The notes: generated from the sequence alone by a model not told the origin. 32,614 bases of DNA from Streptomyces rochei (GCA_002155895.1 MUMD01000035.1:1-32614), one strand, 5' to 3'. Positions 1 to 7,959 are shown, counted from the stretch's first letter. A program made the numbers and translations.

Positions 1-73
1 GGGGGGAGACGGGAGGCGGGAGGAGAGGTGCGAAGGAGGGGAACCAGATGCTCCGCACCTCCGTCGAATCGGC

Positions 74-892
74 ATGTACAGGCAGAAGCAGCAGCGAAGC
101 GTTCCCCCGACCGGACACCGGACCGGCCGCGTGAGGCCCCTGGCCCTCGTCGCCGTCGCCGCGCTGGCGCCGCTCGCCGCGGCCTGCGGCACCGAGAAGG
201 CCGACGGCGGCAGCGGCTCCGTCGGCGCCGGTGAACCCGTCACCGGCGTGCCGTGGAGCATCGACTCCGTCACCGTGGACGGCACCACCCACAAGGCGCC
301 CGGCTCCGCCCGGGTCGTGATCCACGAGAGCGGAGAGGCGTCCGGCAGCACCGGGTGCAACACCTTCAGCGCCCGCGCCGAGGTCGACGGCGAACGCGTC
401 CGGCTCAGCGACCCCATGTTCACCGAGAAGGGCTGCGCGGACACGCCCCCGGACTTCGAGAAGTCCCTGGGGCGGACCCTCGCCACCTCGCTCACCGCCA
501 GGACCGAGGGCGACCGCCTCACCCTCACCACCTCCGACGGCGACACCGTCGAACTCAGCAAGCCGAAGGACGCCTCGCTGTACGGCACGGAGTGGACCAT
601 CACGCAGGCCGAGGGCAAGGCCCGTGCCCGGCTCACCTTCGACAAGGACGCGAAGACGGTCACGGGCCGCCTCCCCTGCAACCACGTCAACGCGAAGGCC
701 ACGGTCGGCGACGGCCACCTCACCCTGGGCGCCCCGGCGACGACCCGAATGATGTGCGAAGGCTCACTCATGGACGTCGAGAAGCGGATGCTGGGCTTCT
801 TCGAGGGCCGGGTCGACTACCGCATCGATCATGAAACCCTCACGCTGACCAGGGAAGACGGCGAGACCCTGCGGGCCTACGCCGATCGGTGA
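74..892 (+). CDS. META-domain lipoprotein (two META domains)
   Basis: A 272-residue putative exported lipoprotein. The N-terminus has basic residues, then a hydrophobic stretch ending in a lipobox (LAAAC; Cys at residue 38), so it should be lipid-anchored outside the membrane. Two META (HslJ-like) domains follow, roughly residues 55-165 and 168-272; each carries the family's Cys-Asn pair (GCNTFS and PCNHVN) and a later Met-Cys or Gly-Cys. E. coli HslJ is linked to novobiocin resistance, but the function of the Streptomyces members is unknown. The start is uncertain. ATG at 74 has no clear Shine-Dalgarno. An in-frame GTG at 131 would give a shorter, more typical lipoprotein signal (Cys 19), and it overlaps the stop of a 28-codon reading frame that begins at 48 behind a good GGAGG. 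It is followed at 955 by purF on the same strand. Confidence 0.85.
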   Translation: MYRQKQQRSVPPTGHRTGRVRPLALVAVAALAPLAAACGTEKADGGSGSVGAGEPVTGVPWSIDSVTVDGTTHKAPGSARVVIHESGEASGSTGCNTFSARAEVDGERVRLSDPMFTEKGCADTPPDFEKSLGRTLATSLTARTEGDRLTLTTSDGDTVELSKPKDASLYGTEWTITQAEGKARARLTFDKDAKTVTGRLPCNHVNAKATVGDGHLTLGAPATTRMMCEGSLMDVEKRMLGFFEGRVDYRIDHETLTLTREDGETLRAYADR

Positions 893-917
893 CCCGCGGG
901 TGAGCCGTTGTCCCCAA

Positions 918-954
918 TTCGGACCAGTGGTCGACCTCGCCTACACTCGGAGGC
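918..954 (+). promoter_or_regulatory. possible purF promoter for a leaderless transcript
   Basis: TACACT at 942-947 is a good actinobacterial -10 element, ending 7 bases before the purF GTG at 955, where a transcript would be expected to start. The -35 candidate (TTCGGA, 918-923) is weak. GACCAGTGGTC (922-932), a near-palindrome, lies between the two elements and could be an operator. Inferred from sequence only. Confidence 0.4.
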
Positions 955-2481
955 GTGCCACGTGGTGACGGTCGACTCAATCACGATCTGCTTCCCGGCG
1001 AGAAGGGCCCCCAGGACGCTTGCGGCGTCTTCGGTGTCTGGGCCCCGGGCGAAGAGGTCGCAAAGCTCACGTACTTCGGGCTCTACGCCCTCCAGCATCG
1101 GGGTCAGGAATCCGCGGGAATCGCGGTCAGCAACGGCTCCCAGATCCTCGTCTTCAAGGACATGGGCCTCGTTTCCCAGGTCTTCGACGAGACCTCGCTC
1201 GGTTCGCTCCAGGGTCACATCGCGGTCGGACACGCCCGCTACTCGACCACCGGCGCCTCCGTGTGGGAGAACGCCCAGCCGACGTTCCGTGCCACCGCGC
1301 AGGGCTCCATCGCGCTCGGGCACAACGGCAACCTCGTCAACACCGCCCAGCTCGCCGAGCTGGTCGCCGACCTGCCCAAGCAGGACGGCCGCTCCACGCG
1401 GGTCGCGGCGACCAACGACACCGACCTGGTCACCGCGCTGCTCGCGGGCCAGGTCGACGAGGACGGCAAGCCGCTGACCATCGAGGAGGCGGCCGGCAAG
1501 GTGCTGCCCCAGGTGCGCGGTGCCTTCTCCCTCGTCTTCATGGACGAGCACACCCTCTACGCGGCCCGTGACCCGCAGGGCATCCGCCCGCTGGTCCTCG
1601 GCCGCCTGGAGCGCGGCTGGGTGGTCGCCTCCGAGTCCGCCGCCCTCGACATCTGCGGCGCCTCCTACGTCCGCGAGATCGAGCCGGGCGAGTTCGTCGC
1701 CATCGACGAGAACGGCCTGCGCACTTCCCGATTCGCGGAAGCGAAGCCCAAGGGCTGTGTCTTCGAGTACGTGTACCTGGCCCGCCCGGACACCGACATC
1801 GCCGGCCGGAACGTGTACCTCTCGCGCGTCGAGATGGGCCGCAAGCTGGCCGAGGAAGCCCCCGCCGACGCCGATCTGGTCATAGCGACCCCGGAGTCCG
1901 GCACGCCCGCCGCGATCGGGTACGCCGAGGCCTCCGGCATCCCCTTCGGCAACGGCCTGGTGAAGAACGCCTACGTCGGCCGCACCTTCATCCAGCCCTC
2001 GCAGACCATCCGCCAGCTCGGCATCCGCCTGAAGCTGAACCCGCTGAAGGAAGTCATCAAGGGCAAGCGGCTGGTCGTCGTCGACGACTCCATCGTCCGC
2101 GGCAACACCCAGCGGGCCCTGGTCCGCATGCTCCGCGAGGCCGGCGCCGCCGAGGTCCACATCCGGATCTCCTCCCCGCCGGTGAAGTGGCCCTGCTTCT
2201 TCGGCATCGACTTCGCCACCCGCGCCGAGCTCATCGCCAACGGCATGAGCATCGACGAGATCGGCACCTCGCTCGGCGCCGACTCCCTGGCGTACATCTC
2301 CATCGACGGCATGATCGAGGCGACCACCATCGCCAAGCCGAACCTGTGCCGCGCCTGCTTCGACGGCGAGTACCCGATGGAGCTCCCCGACCCCGAGCTG
2401 CTCGGCAAGCAGCTCCTGGAGACCGAGCTGGCCGCCGGGCCCGCCGCGACGGCCGCCGCCGACGCCATCCGTCGCCCGTAG
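955..2481 (+). CDS. purF: Amidophosphoribosyltransferase PurF
   Basis: Catalyses the first committed step of purine synthesis: PRPP plus glutamine gives 5-phosphoribosylamine. The 508-residue cytoplasmic enzyme has an N-terminal class II glutaminase domain and a C-terminal phosphoribosyltransferase domain. The nucleophile is Cys23 (DACGVFG), so the 22 residues ahead of it form a propeptide that must be removed, as in the B. subtilis type. Cys268, Cys414, Cys465 and Cys468 have the spacing of the four ligands of that type's 4Fe-4S cluster. The PRPP loop VVVDDSIVRGNT lies near residues 373-384. The GTG at 955 has GGAGG only one base upstream, too close to act as a normal ribosome site, while a -10 hexamer sits where a leaderless message would begin. 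purM follows after 45 bases, probably cotranscribed. Confidence 0.98.
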   Translation: MPRGDGRLNHDLLPGEKGPQDACGVFGVWAPGEEVAKLTYFGLYALQHRGQESAGIAVSNGSQILVFKDMGLVSQVFDETSLGSLQGHIAVGHARYSTTGASVWENAQPTFRATAQGSIALGHNGNLVNTAQLAELVADLPKQDGRSTRVAATNDTDLVTALLAGQVDEDGKPLTIEEAAGKVLPQVRGAFSLVFMDEHTLYAARDPQGIRPLVLGRLERGWVVASESAALDICGASYVREIEPGEFVAIDENGLRTSRFAEAKPKGCVFEYVYLARPDTDIAGRNVYLSRVEMGRKLAEEAPADADLVIATPESGTPAAIGYAEASGIPFGNGLVKNAYVGRTFIQPSQTIRQLGIRLKLNPLKEVIKGKRLVVVDDSIVRGNTQRALVRMLREAGAAEVHIRISSPPVKWPCFFGIDFATRAELIANGMSIDEIGTSLGADSLAYISIDGMIEATTIAKPNLCRACFDGEYPMELPDPELLGKQLLETELAAGPAATAAADAIRRP

Positions 2482-2526
2482 CGCCGCCCGCACCACCTGC
2501 CGTACGACACAAAGGTTCTCATCGTC

Positions 2527-3594
2527 ATGTCTGACACAACTGGTGCCAGCTACGCAGCCGCGGGCGTCGACATCGAGGCGGGCGACCGCGCCGTCGAGCT
2601 CATGAAGGAGTGGGTGAAGAAGACGCGCCGCCCCGAGGTCCTCGGCGGCCTCGGCGGCTTCGCCGGCCTCTTCGACGCCTCCGCCCTCAAGAACTACGAG
2701 CGTCCCCTGCTCGCCTCCGCCACCGACGGCGTCGGCACCAAGGTCGACATCGCCCGGCAGCTGGGCGTCTACGACACCATCGGCCACGACCTGGTCGCCA
2801 TGGTCATGGACGACATCGTGGTCTGCGGCGCCGAGCCGCTGTTCATGACCGACTACATCTGCGTCGGCAAGGTCCACCCCGAGCGCGTCGCCGCGATCGT
2901 GAAGGGCATCGCCGAGGGCTGTGTGCTGGCCGGGTGCGCCCTGGTCGGCGGCGAGACGGCCGAGCACCCGGGCCTGCTGGGCGCGGACGACTTCGACGTC
3001 GCCGGCGCCGGTACGGGCGTCGTGGAGGCCGACCGGCTGCTGGGCCCCGACCGTATCCGCAAGGGTGACGCGGTCGTCGCCATGGCCGCCTCCGGTCTTC
3101 ACTCGAACGGGTACTCGCTCGTCCGCCACGTCCTGCTGAACGAGGCCGGCCTGTCGCTCGACGCCCACCTGGACGGCCTCGGCCGCACCCTCGGCGAGGA
3201 GCTGCTGGAGCCGACCAAGATCTACTCCCTGGACTGCCTGGCCCTCACCCGCACCACCGAGGTCCACGCCTTCAGCCACGTCACCGGCGGCGGCCTCGCG
3301 GCCAACCTGGCCCGCGTGATCCCCGACGGCCTGCACGCGACCGTCGACCGCTCCACCTGGACCCCGGGCGCGATCTTCGACCTCGTCGGTACGACGGGCA
3401 ACGTGGAGCGCCTGGAGCTGGAGAAGACCCTGAACATGGGTGTGGGCATGATCGCGATCGTGCCCGAGGAGTCGACGGACGTGGCGCTGGCGACCCTGGC
3501 CGACCGCGGTGTGGACGCCTGGGTGGCCGGTGAGATCACCGACCGTGGCGACCACGCGACCGGCGCCGCCCTCGTCGGCGACTACGCCGCCTGA
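2527..3594 (+). CDS. purM: Phosphoribosylformylglycinamidine cyclo-ligase PurM (AIR synthetase)
   Basis: Closes the imidazole ring of the purine pathway, converting FGAM to aminoimidazole ribonucleotide with ATP. The 355-residue length is normal for the family. Recognisable PurM segments are TDGVGTKVDIA (substrate and ATP-binding region), GHDLVAMVMDDIVVCGAEPL, GGETAEHPG and ASGLHSNGYSLVR, in the expected order through the AIRS N- and C-terminal domains. It lies 45 bases after purF on the same strand, so the two very likely form a purFM operon. The ATG at 2527 is preceded by AAAGG. A strong hairpin at 3625-3654 ends the unit and faces the convergent DUF3073 gene. Confidence 0.98.
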   Translation: MSDTTGASYAAAGVDIEAGDRAVELMKEWVKKTRRPEVLGGLGGFAGLFDASALKNYERPLLASATDGVGTKVDIARQLGVYDTIGHDLVAMVMDDIVVCGAEPLFMTDYICVGKVHPERVAAIVKGIAEGCVLAGCALVGGETAEHPGLLGADDFDVAGAGTGVVEADRLLGPDRIRKGDAVVAMAASGLHSNGYSLVRHVLLNEAGLSLDAHLDGLGRTLGEELLEPTKIYSLDCLALTRTTEVHAFSHVTGGGLAANLARVIPDGLHATVDRSTWTPGAIFDLVGTTGNVERLELEKTLNMGVGMIAIVPEESTDVALATLADRGVDAWVAGEITDRGDHATGAALVGDYAA

Positions 3595-3624
3595 GCGACC
3601 GCGGTTCCCGCGGGTAGCACAGAA

Positions 3625-3654
3625 CCCGGTCGGTGACCTGAGTCACCGACCGGG
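3625..3654. terminator. Bidirectional terminator between purM and the DUF3073 gene
   Basis: Perfect 13-bp stem (CCCGGTCGGTGAC with GTCACCGACCGGG) and a 4-base loop, lying between two convergent genes. There is no U-tract on either side, which is usual for Streptomyces terminators. Confidence 0.85.
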
Positions 3655-3672
3655 CGGGTGTTCAGTGCGAGG

Positions 3673-3924
3673 TCAAGCGCCGCGACGTTGTTGCGGGGAC
3701 TGGCCGTCCTCGTCCTCGTCGTCGTCCTCGTAAAGGTCGGCGTACCGTGCGTACACGTCGTCGTCCTGCTCATCGTCTTCGAACCGCTCGCCGTTAGGCG
3801 GTTGCGGACTCGACGTCGATGCGCCCAGCTCCTCGGCCAGGCGGGAGAGATCAGTCCCACCGCTGTTGTACTTCAGCTGGCGGGCGACCTTCGTCTGCTT
3901 GGCCTTGGCCCGGCCGCGCCCCAT
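3673..3924 (-). CDS. DUF3073 family small acidic-tailed protein
   Basis: An 83-residue cytoplasmic protein. It begins with a basic segment (MGRGRAKAKQTKVARQLKYN) followed by a short conserved SGGTDLSRLAEEL motif and ends in a strongly acidic tail (EDDEQDDD, EDDDEDEDG). This matches the actinobacterial DUF3073 family, whose function is unknown; the charge split suggests a nucleic-acid or protein-binding role, but that is inference. The start is supported by GAGGGGG about 7 bases upstream. It is monocistronic, converges on purM, and its 5' side faces the 3' end of vdh, about 320 bases away. Confidence 0.9.
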   Translation of the reverse strand: MGRGRAKAKQTKVARQLKYNSGGTDLSRLAEELGASTSSPQPPNGERFEDDEQDDDVYARYADLYEDDDEDEDGQSPQQRRGA

Positions 3925-4244
3925 GGCTCGACCCCCTCAACGACGGGGCTCGACGGCCCCAGAGTCTTGACACGCGTTCATGGTCCGGAACGGGCTCTCC
4001 GTGGAGAGACCGGTCCGTAGGGCTCCCACGGTACCTGAGCCCACGCCCATACGGTACGTCGCCCGCAGGACGTGGACACTTCCGAGACCGTCGAGGCGCC
4101 CCGTCCTCGCTGGTCAAGGGCGATTTTAACCACCTTTCGACGGTCGACCCGCCGGGATAAGTGAGAGTTCTCTCCAACCGCCCCCCGGCGGGTACCGCTC
4201 AAACCTTCGAAGGTGTCCGCCGAAGACCTCGGCGGCGGCACGGA
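3925..4244. other. Intergenic region between DUF3073 and vdh (both minus strand)
   Basis: 320 bases with no convincing gene. It must hold the DUF3073 promoter and the 3' end of the vdh transcript. Visible elements are an inverted repeat CTCTCC-GT-GGAGAG (3995-4008), the palindrome ACCTTCGAAGGT (4203-4214), an AT-rich patch (TAAAAT on the minus strand near 4125-4131) that could be a -10 element, and the small stem at 4217-4235. I could not pair the -10 candidate with a good -35. Confidence 0.5.
4217..4235 (-). terminator. Possible vdh terminator
   Basis: Seven-bp stem (CCGCCGA/TCGGCGG) with a 5-base loop, 10 bases beyond the vdh stop codon. It is short and has no T-run, so the call rests mainly on position. 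Confidence 0.35.
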
Positions 4245-5339
4245 TCACCGCCGGGCGCGTGCCTCCGCCATCCGCTGCTCGGCGATCCGGTCGGCCGCGG
4301 CGGCCGGCGGGATACCGTCCTCCTTCGCACGTGCGAATATGGCCAGCGTGGTGTCGTAGATCTTCGCGGCCTTCGCCTTGCACCGGTCGAAGTCGAAGCC
4401 GTGCAGCTCGTCGGCGACCTGGATGACCCCGCCGGCGTTCACCACGTAGTCCGGCGCGTAGAGGATGCCGCGGTCGGCGAGGTCCTTCTCCACACCCGGG
4501 TGGGCGAGCTGGTTGTTGGCCGCGCCGCAGACCACCTTGGCGGTCAGCACCGGCACGGTCTCGTCGTTCAGCGCGCCGCCGAGCGCGCACGGGGCGTAGA
4601 TGTCCAGGTTCTCCACCCGGATCAGCGCGTCCGTGTCGGCGACCGCGACCACCGACGGGTGGCGCTCGGTGAGGGAGCGCACCACGTCCTTGCGCACATC
4701 GGTGACGACGACGTGGGCGCCCTCGGCGAGCAGGTGCTCGACCAGGTGGTGACCGACCTTGCCGACGCCCGCGATGCCGACGGTGCGGTCGCGCAGCGTC
4801 GGGTCGCCCCACAGGTGCTGGGCGGCGGCCCGCATGCCCTGGTAGACGCCGAAGGAGGTGAGGACGGAGGAGTCGCCGGCGCCGCCGTTCTCGGGGGAGC
4901 GGCCGGTCGTCCAGCGGCACTCGCGGGCCACGACGTCCATGTCGGCGACGTAGGTGCCGACGTCGCAGGCGGTGACGTACCGGCCGCCGAGGGAGGCGAC
5001 GAACCGGCCGTAGGCGAGCAGCAGCTCCTCGCTCTTGATCTGCTCCGGGTCGCCGATGATCACGGCCTTGCCGCCGCCGTGCTCGAGGCCGGCCATGGCG
5101 TTCTTGTACGACATGCCGCGGGCGAGGTTCAGCGCGTCGGCGACCGCTTCCGCCTCGTTCGCGTAGGGGTAGAAGCGCGTACCGCCGAGCGCGGGGCCCA
5201 GGGCGGTGGAGTGGAGGGCGATGACGGCCTTGAGACCGCTGGCCCGGTCCTGGCAGAGCACGACTTGCTCATGACCCCCCTGGTCCGAGTGGAACAGGGT
5301 GTGCAGTACATCAGCAGGTGCGCCGGTTACGTCGGTCAC
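4245..5339 (-). CDS. vdh: Valine (Leu/Phe/Val) dehydrogenase
   Basis: NAD-dependent oxidative deamination of branched-chain amino acids to 2-oxo acids, which in Streptomyces feeds acyl-CoA precursors. It has 364 residues, the normal size. The Glu/Leu/Phe/Val dehydrogenase dimerisation and catalytic domain contains [19 protein letters not shown], in which Lys79 and Lys91 correspond to the substrate and catalytic lysines of leucine dehydrogenases. The Rossmann motif GIAGVGKVG, near residues 188-196, binds NAD. The start is GTG at 5339, with AGGAG about 9 bases upstream. It is divergently arranged with the hypothetical gene at 5559 across 219 bases that must hold both promoters. Valine or leucine dehydrogenase specificity cannot be separated by eye; valine is preferred from the known Streptomyces enzyme. 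Confidence 0.95.
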   Translation of the reverse strand: MTDVTGAPADVLHTLFHSDQGGHEQVVLCQDRASGLKAVIALHSTALGPALGGTRFYPYANEAEAVADALNLARGMSYKNAMAGLEHGGGKAVIIGDPEQIKSEELLLAYGRFVASLGGRYVTACDVGTYVADMDVVARECRWTTGRSPENGGAGDSSVLTSFGVYQGMRAAAQHLWGDPTLRDRTVGIAGVGKVGHHLVEHLLAEGAHVVVTDVRKDVVRSLTERHPSVVAVADTDALIRVENLDIYAPCALGGALNDETVPVLTAKVVCGAANNQLAHPGVEKDLADRGILYAPDYVVNAGGVIQVADELHGFDFDRCKAKAAKIYDTTLAIFARAKEDGIPPAAAADRIAEQRMAEARARR

Positions 5340-5558
5340 GGTGGTGACTCCTGTGTAGGTGCGGCGGGCGGAGACCTGTCCCCAAGGGGTGGCGGGGACT
5401 GTGGCACGAGATTAGAGCCTGTCGGCGTCCCCCCGCCGCACAGTGCTCAGGATCACCTCCGCACGGAGTACGGGCGTGCGACGATTTGCCGAGGTTCCCG
5501 CGCGTTTGTGATCGGTTCCGGCAGGTTTTCGGGGCGGCGCGCGGGGGAGGGAGCAGGC

Positions 5559-6410
5559 GTGCCCAAGGTGTCCTCGGTGATCGTCCCCTACGCGGCGTAC
5601 CTGCGCGTGTACGAGCCGCTGGCCGCGTTCCCCGACGACGAGCGCGCCCACTGGACCCGTTACGCCCGCCGCACCGACCTGCCCTCCTACCAGGACGAGC
5701 TGCGGCGTTCCCTGGCCGACCTGCTGCCCACCCCGCCCGTGGCGGTCCCGGTCCACGAGAGCGCCGACGCCTTCGTGACCGAGGTGGACGGCGTGGTCTG
5801 CGTCTGCCCCTGGCGGACCCGGCTGCGCGGCTGGCAGGCCCTGGGCGAGCTGGCCGAGGACTTCCCGGAGCCGGTGCTGGACGCCCTGATCCCCCCGGTC
5901 GTCCGCCGCCAGAGCGCGCTCGACTACGAACGGTGGCGGGAGCGCAACCCGGACGCCCGGCCCTGGATCCGCACCGCGACCTGGCAGGTGCCGATCAACT
6001 GGTTCGTGCTGGTCTCCGACGGCGAGCGGGAGTACGACCGGGGCGGCGACGGCGAGGGGGCCGCCGCGCCGATGCTGCGCTACCGGACGCCGATGGTGCA
6101 GGCGCGCCGACGGGTGGCGCGGGGCCTGAGGGCGCTCAAGGAGGCCGTGGACGAGGGGCCGCTCATCGACGGCCTGGTGGACGTGGGGCGCTGGCTGGAG
6201 GAGTTCCATCCGCGCTCCCTGGTCGAACTCGACTACGGCGGGCTCGTGCACGCCCTGCCCGCCGGCGAGTTGGAGGACGACCACTCCGCGGCGGACGTGG
6301 CCGAGGGGATCGAGGCGCTGCGGCACGGGGACGGGGCCGCGGCGGGGGCGGCGTACGGGCGGCTGGTGGAGCGCTGGCGGGCGGTCCGGGACCGCCGGTC
6401 GGCGAACTGA
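5559..6410 (+). CDS. Hypothetical protein conserved next to bldC
   Basis: A 283-residue protein I do not assign to a family. It starts at GTG 5559, with GGAGG 8 bases upstream (5546-5550). It has no signal peptide or membrane segment and is rich in Trp, Arg and Asp/Glu, so it is probably a soluble cytoplasmic protein. Distinctive stretches are DGVVCVCPWRTRLRGW, IRTATWQVPINWFVLVSDGE and VELDYGGLVHAL. The same frame is open far upstream (from 4161) only because vdh lies antisense to it. It is followed by 532 noncoding bases and then bldC on the same strand; a weak stem at 6590-6606 (GAGCCC/GGGCTC) could end its transcript. Confidence 0.8.
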   Translation: MPKVSSVIVPYAAYLRVYEPLAAFPDDERAHWTRYARRTDLPSYQDELRRSLADLLPTPPVAVPVHESADAFVTEVDGVVCVCPWRTRLRGWQALGELAEDFPEPVLDALIPPVVRRQSALDYERWRERNPDARPWIRTATWQVPINWFVLVSDGEREYDRGGDGEGAAAPMLRYRTPMVQARRRVARGLRALKEAVDEGPLIDGLVDVGRWLEEFHPRSLVELDYGGLVHALPAGELEDDHSAADVAEGIEALRHGDGAAAGAAYGRLVERWRAVRDRRSAN

Positions 6411-6684
6411 CGTTTGACGTACCGCCCGATGTGAGGTTTCGTCTTCCGATCCGACACGCGCCCGGTGTGGGCTGATGTTTCGTCAACAAGGGACGTAGGT
6501 CCCGATCCGGGCGTAAGCGTCAAGCGTGACGGACCGCACGTACATCACTCTTGCGCCCGTTCCCCCTCCTCATGCCAAAATAGGACAAGGAGCCCGGGGA
6601 GGGCTCGTTCCGTCCCATTGTGATGCACTGTGGGCGGAATCCTGGGTTTGCACGCTTTGGGGGGTCTGGTGACGCCTGATCGTC

Positions 6685-6703
6685 CTGTGACTGATCGTCA
6701 CAG
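6685..6703. promoter_or_regulatory. Putative BldD operator upstream of bldC
   Basis: CTGTGAC-TGATC-GTCACAG, a perfect 7-bp inverted repeat. Its inner 15 bases match most fixed positions of the BldD box as I recall it (nTnACnCWGnGTnAn), with two central mismatches. An extra GTGAC followed by GATCGTC lies just upstream (6669-6684). bldC is, to my recollection, among the reported BldD targets in Streptomyces. Confidence 0.5.
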
Positions 6704-6904
6704 TGGCGTGACTGTCCGCTATGGCATGGTCCATCGGCTTCCGTCGCTGATGAACACCTGGGAGGGCAATTCCATCGGTTTGGCCGACGCGGCTGGACAG
6801 ATGGTGTAGTTGTAGTGCCGAGGACAAGCCGTTCGTCCTATAACCGACTCGACTCGCGTCCGCCATTTCGGGCAACGCGGGTCAAGGTGCAGAATTTAGA
6901 GGAA

Positions 6905-6926
6905 AGAACCGAGAAGGTTCGGTTCT
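6905..6926 (+). promoter_or_regulatory. Inverted repeat / leader hairpin before the bldC ribosome site
   Basis: AGAACCGA (6905-6912) and TCGGTTCT (6919-6926) form an 8-bp stem with a 6-base loop. It ends 4 bases before AGGAGG (6931-6936). It could affect ribosome access, pause transcription, or be a DNA operator. Confidence 0.5.
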
Positions 6927-6942
6927 CCCGAGGAGGCCGCTC

Positions 6943-7149
6943 ATGACCGCTCGCACCCCTGATGCCGAGCCGCTGCTGACCCCGGCTGAGGTCGCCACCA
7001 TGTTCCGCGTCGACCCGAAGACGGTCACGCGCTGGGCGAAGGCCGGCAAGCTCACGTCGATCCGCACGCTCGGCGGGCATCGCCGCTACCGCGAGGCCGA
7101 GGTCCGCGCTCTGCTCGCGGGCATTCCGCAGCAGCGCAGCGAGGCCTGA
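6943..7149 (+). CDS. bldC: BldC, MerR-like developmental DNA-binding protein
   Basis: A 68-residue protein consisting almost entirely of a winged helix-turn-helix of the MerR/excisionase type: LLTPAEVATMFRVDPKTVTRWAKAGKLTSIRTLGGHRRYREAEVRALL. BldC lacks the dimerisation coil of true MerR proteins; it binds AT-rich direct repeats as head-to-tail oligomers and delays the switch from vegetative growth to sporulation in Streptomyces. The recognition helix region (KTVTRWAKAGK) and wing (LGGHRRYRE) are intact. Start ATG 6943 has an excellent AGGAGG 6 bases upstream. It is monocistronic, with a long upstream control region and a strong intrinsic terminator at 7253-7292. Confidence 0.97.
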   Translation: MTARTPDAEPLLTPAEVATMFRVDPKTVTRWAKAGKLTSIRTLGGHRRYREAEVRALLAGIPQQRSEA

Positions 7150-7252
7150 ACAACCGCATAACCGGGCAGAACGGCTGGTCCCCCAACCCGCCGAGCCGCT
7201 CGTGACCACAGCTCCACACGGCGCCGTTCCTGCCCCAACAGGGTGCGTCGTC

Positions 7253-7292
7253 GATCGCGCTGGACTCCGCCGGGTCCAGCGCGATCTTTTTT
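7253..7292 (+). terminator. bldC terminator with U-tract
   Basis: Perfect 13-bp stem (GATCGCGCTGGAC/GTCCAGCGCGATC), an 8-base loop and then six Ts (7287-7292). It is one of the few canonical rho-independent terminators in this window. Confidence 0.93.
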
Positions 7293-7590
7293 GTGTGCGG
7301 TCCTGTGCCTGGTGAGGGGCCCTGGGCGGCCCTCTGTGCGCGGCCTTGTCGGACTCTGGGGAGGGGTGTCGGAACGGCTGTGCGCAGGCTGGGGGACCCC
7401 TGGGGAAGCTGGTGCAATTGCACATATTAAATTGACCAGTTGTAGGGGAGCCGTAAGTGCCACCGTTTCAAAAACTCATGCGGTGACACCCGTCACAGGA
7501 CGCGGTGCTTGTTGGGCGCGGCACGGGTGCGCTAATGGAGGGTCGCGTTCCAGTAGGCCCTCAGGCCAAGGGTGTTGAGGTCGGCGGGGT
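7293..7590. other. Noncoding stretch downstream of bldC with an AT-rich island
   Basis: No gene seen. An unusually AT-rich patch at 7412-7440 includes the perfect palindrome GTGCAATTGCAC (7412-7423) and TATTAAATTGACC. At 7483-7496, GTGACACCCGTCAC fits the Streptomyces Crp pattern GTG-N6-GNCAC. The small minus-strand gene ends at 7591. None of these sites has an obvious adjacent start codon. Confidence 0.45.
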
Positions 7591-7785
7591 TCACGCGGGG
7601 GACGCGGTCTCCTCCTCGACGTCCTCTTGACGGTCCGTCGGGAACTGCGGGGCGGGTGAGTCCAGCGCCAGTCGCAGCAGCCGGTGGCAGATCGGACAGT
7701 GGCGGGTCAGATGACGGTACGACGACGCGGCCGCCAGGTGCGCGCGGAGCAGCGCGCGCGTCTCGTGCCTGACCGATGCCGCCAT
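7591..7785 (-). CDS. Small Cys/His-motif protein (DUF6274-like)
   Basis: A 64-residue protein starting at ATG 7785, with GGAGG 6 bases upstream. The core is RHETRALLRAHLAAASSYRHLTRHCPICHRLLRLAL, containing His-Cys-x2-Cys-His (HCPICH), which could hold a metal ion. The tail is acidic (DRQEDVEEET). I recognise it as a conserved Streptomyces small protein probably annotated as DUF6274; no function is known. The frame is open further upstream through the tRNA-Asp gene, but the ribosome site supports the short form. No cotranscribed partner. Confidence 0.75.
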   Translation of the reverse strand: MAASVRHETRALLRAHLAAASSYRHLTRHCPICHRLLRLALDSPAPQFPTDRQEDVEEETASPA

Positions 7786-7921
7786 ACGCCACCTCCGGGG
7801 CCGTACAGGGACGTTCCCTGTCTTTGGAGTACCGAGCGAATGTGACGCCGTCAAGGCCGCGAGAGAGGCGCTGAGGGCTTTCCGGGGCGCAGGGGACGGA
7901 AGAGCGTGGAGGGAGCACGAG

Positions 7922-7953
7922 AAGAGGCTCGCACCGATCGGTGCGAGCCTCTT
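7922..7953. terminator. Terminator following tRNA-Asp
   Basis: A 32-base perfect palindrome: 14-bp stem (AAGAGGCTCGCACC/GGTGCGAGCCTCTT) with a GATC loop, 6 bases downstream of the minus-strand tRNA-Asp. The T-run (7952-7956) lies on the plus-strand side. Confidence 0.85.
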
Positions 7954-7959
7954 TTTCTG

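Larger units (their letters stand above)
6411..6942. other. Long bldC upstream regulatory region
   Basis: 532 bases without a gene. Contents in order: an inverted repeat GAGCCC-GGGGA-GGGCTC (6590-6606); a cluster of GTGAC and GATCGTC motifs (6669-6713) that includes the 7-bp inverted repeat at 6685-6703; a possible -10 element TATAAC (6839-6844), which would give an untranslated leader of about 90 bases; and a hairpin at 6905-6926 just before the ribosome site. No matching -35 was found for TATAAC. Confidence 0.6.

Noticed and set aside
877-3555. 2.7-kb minus-strand frame opposite purF and purM
   Set aside because: Antisense shadow of two unmistakable purine genes; no ribosome site or domain.
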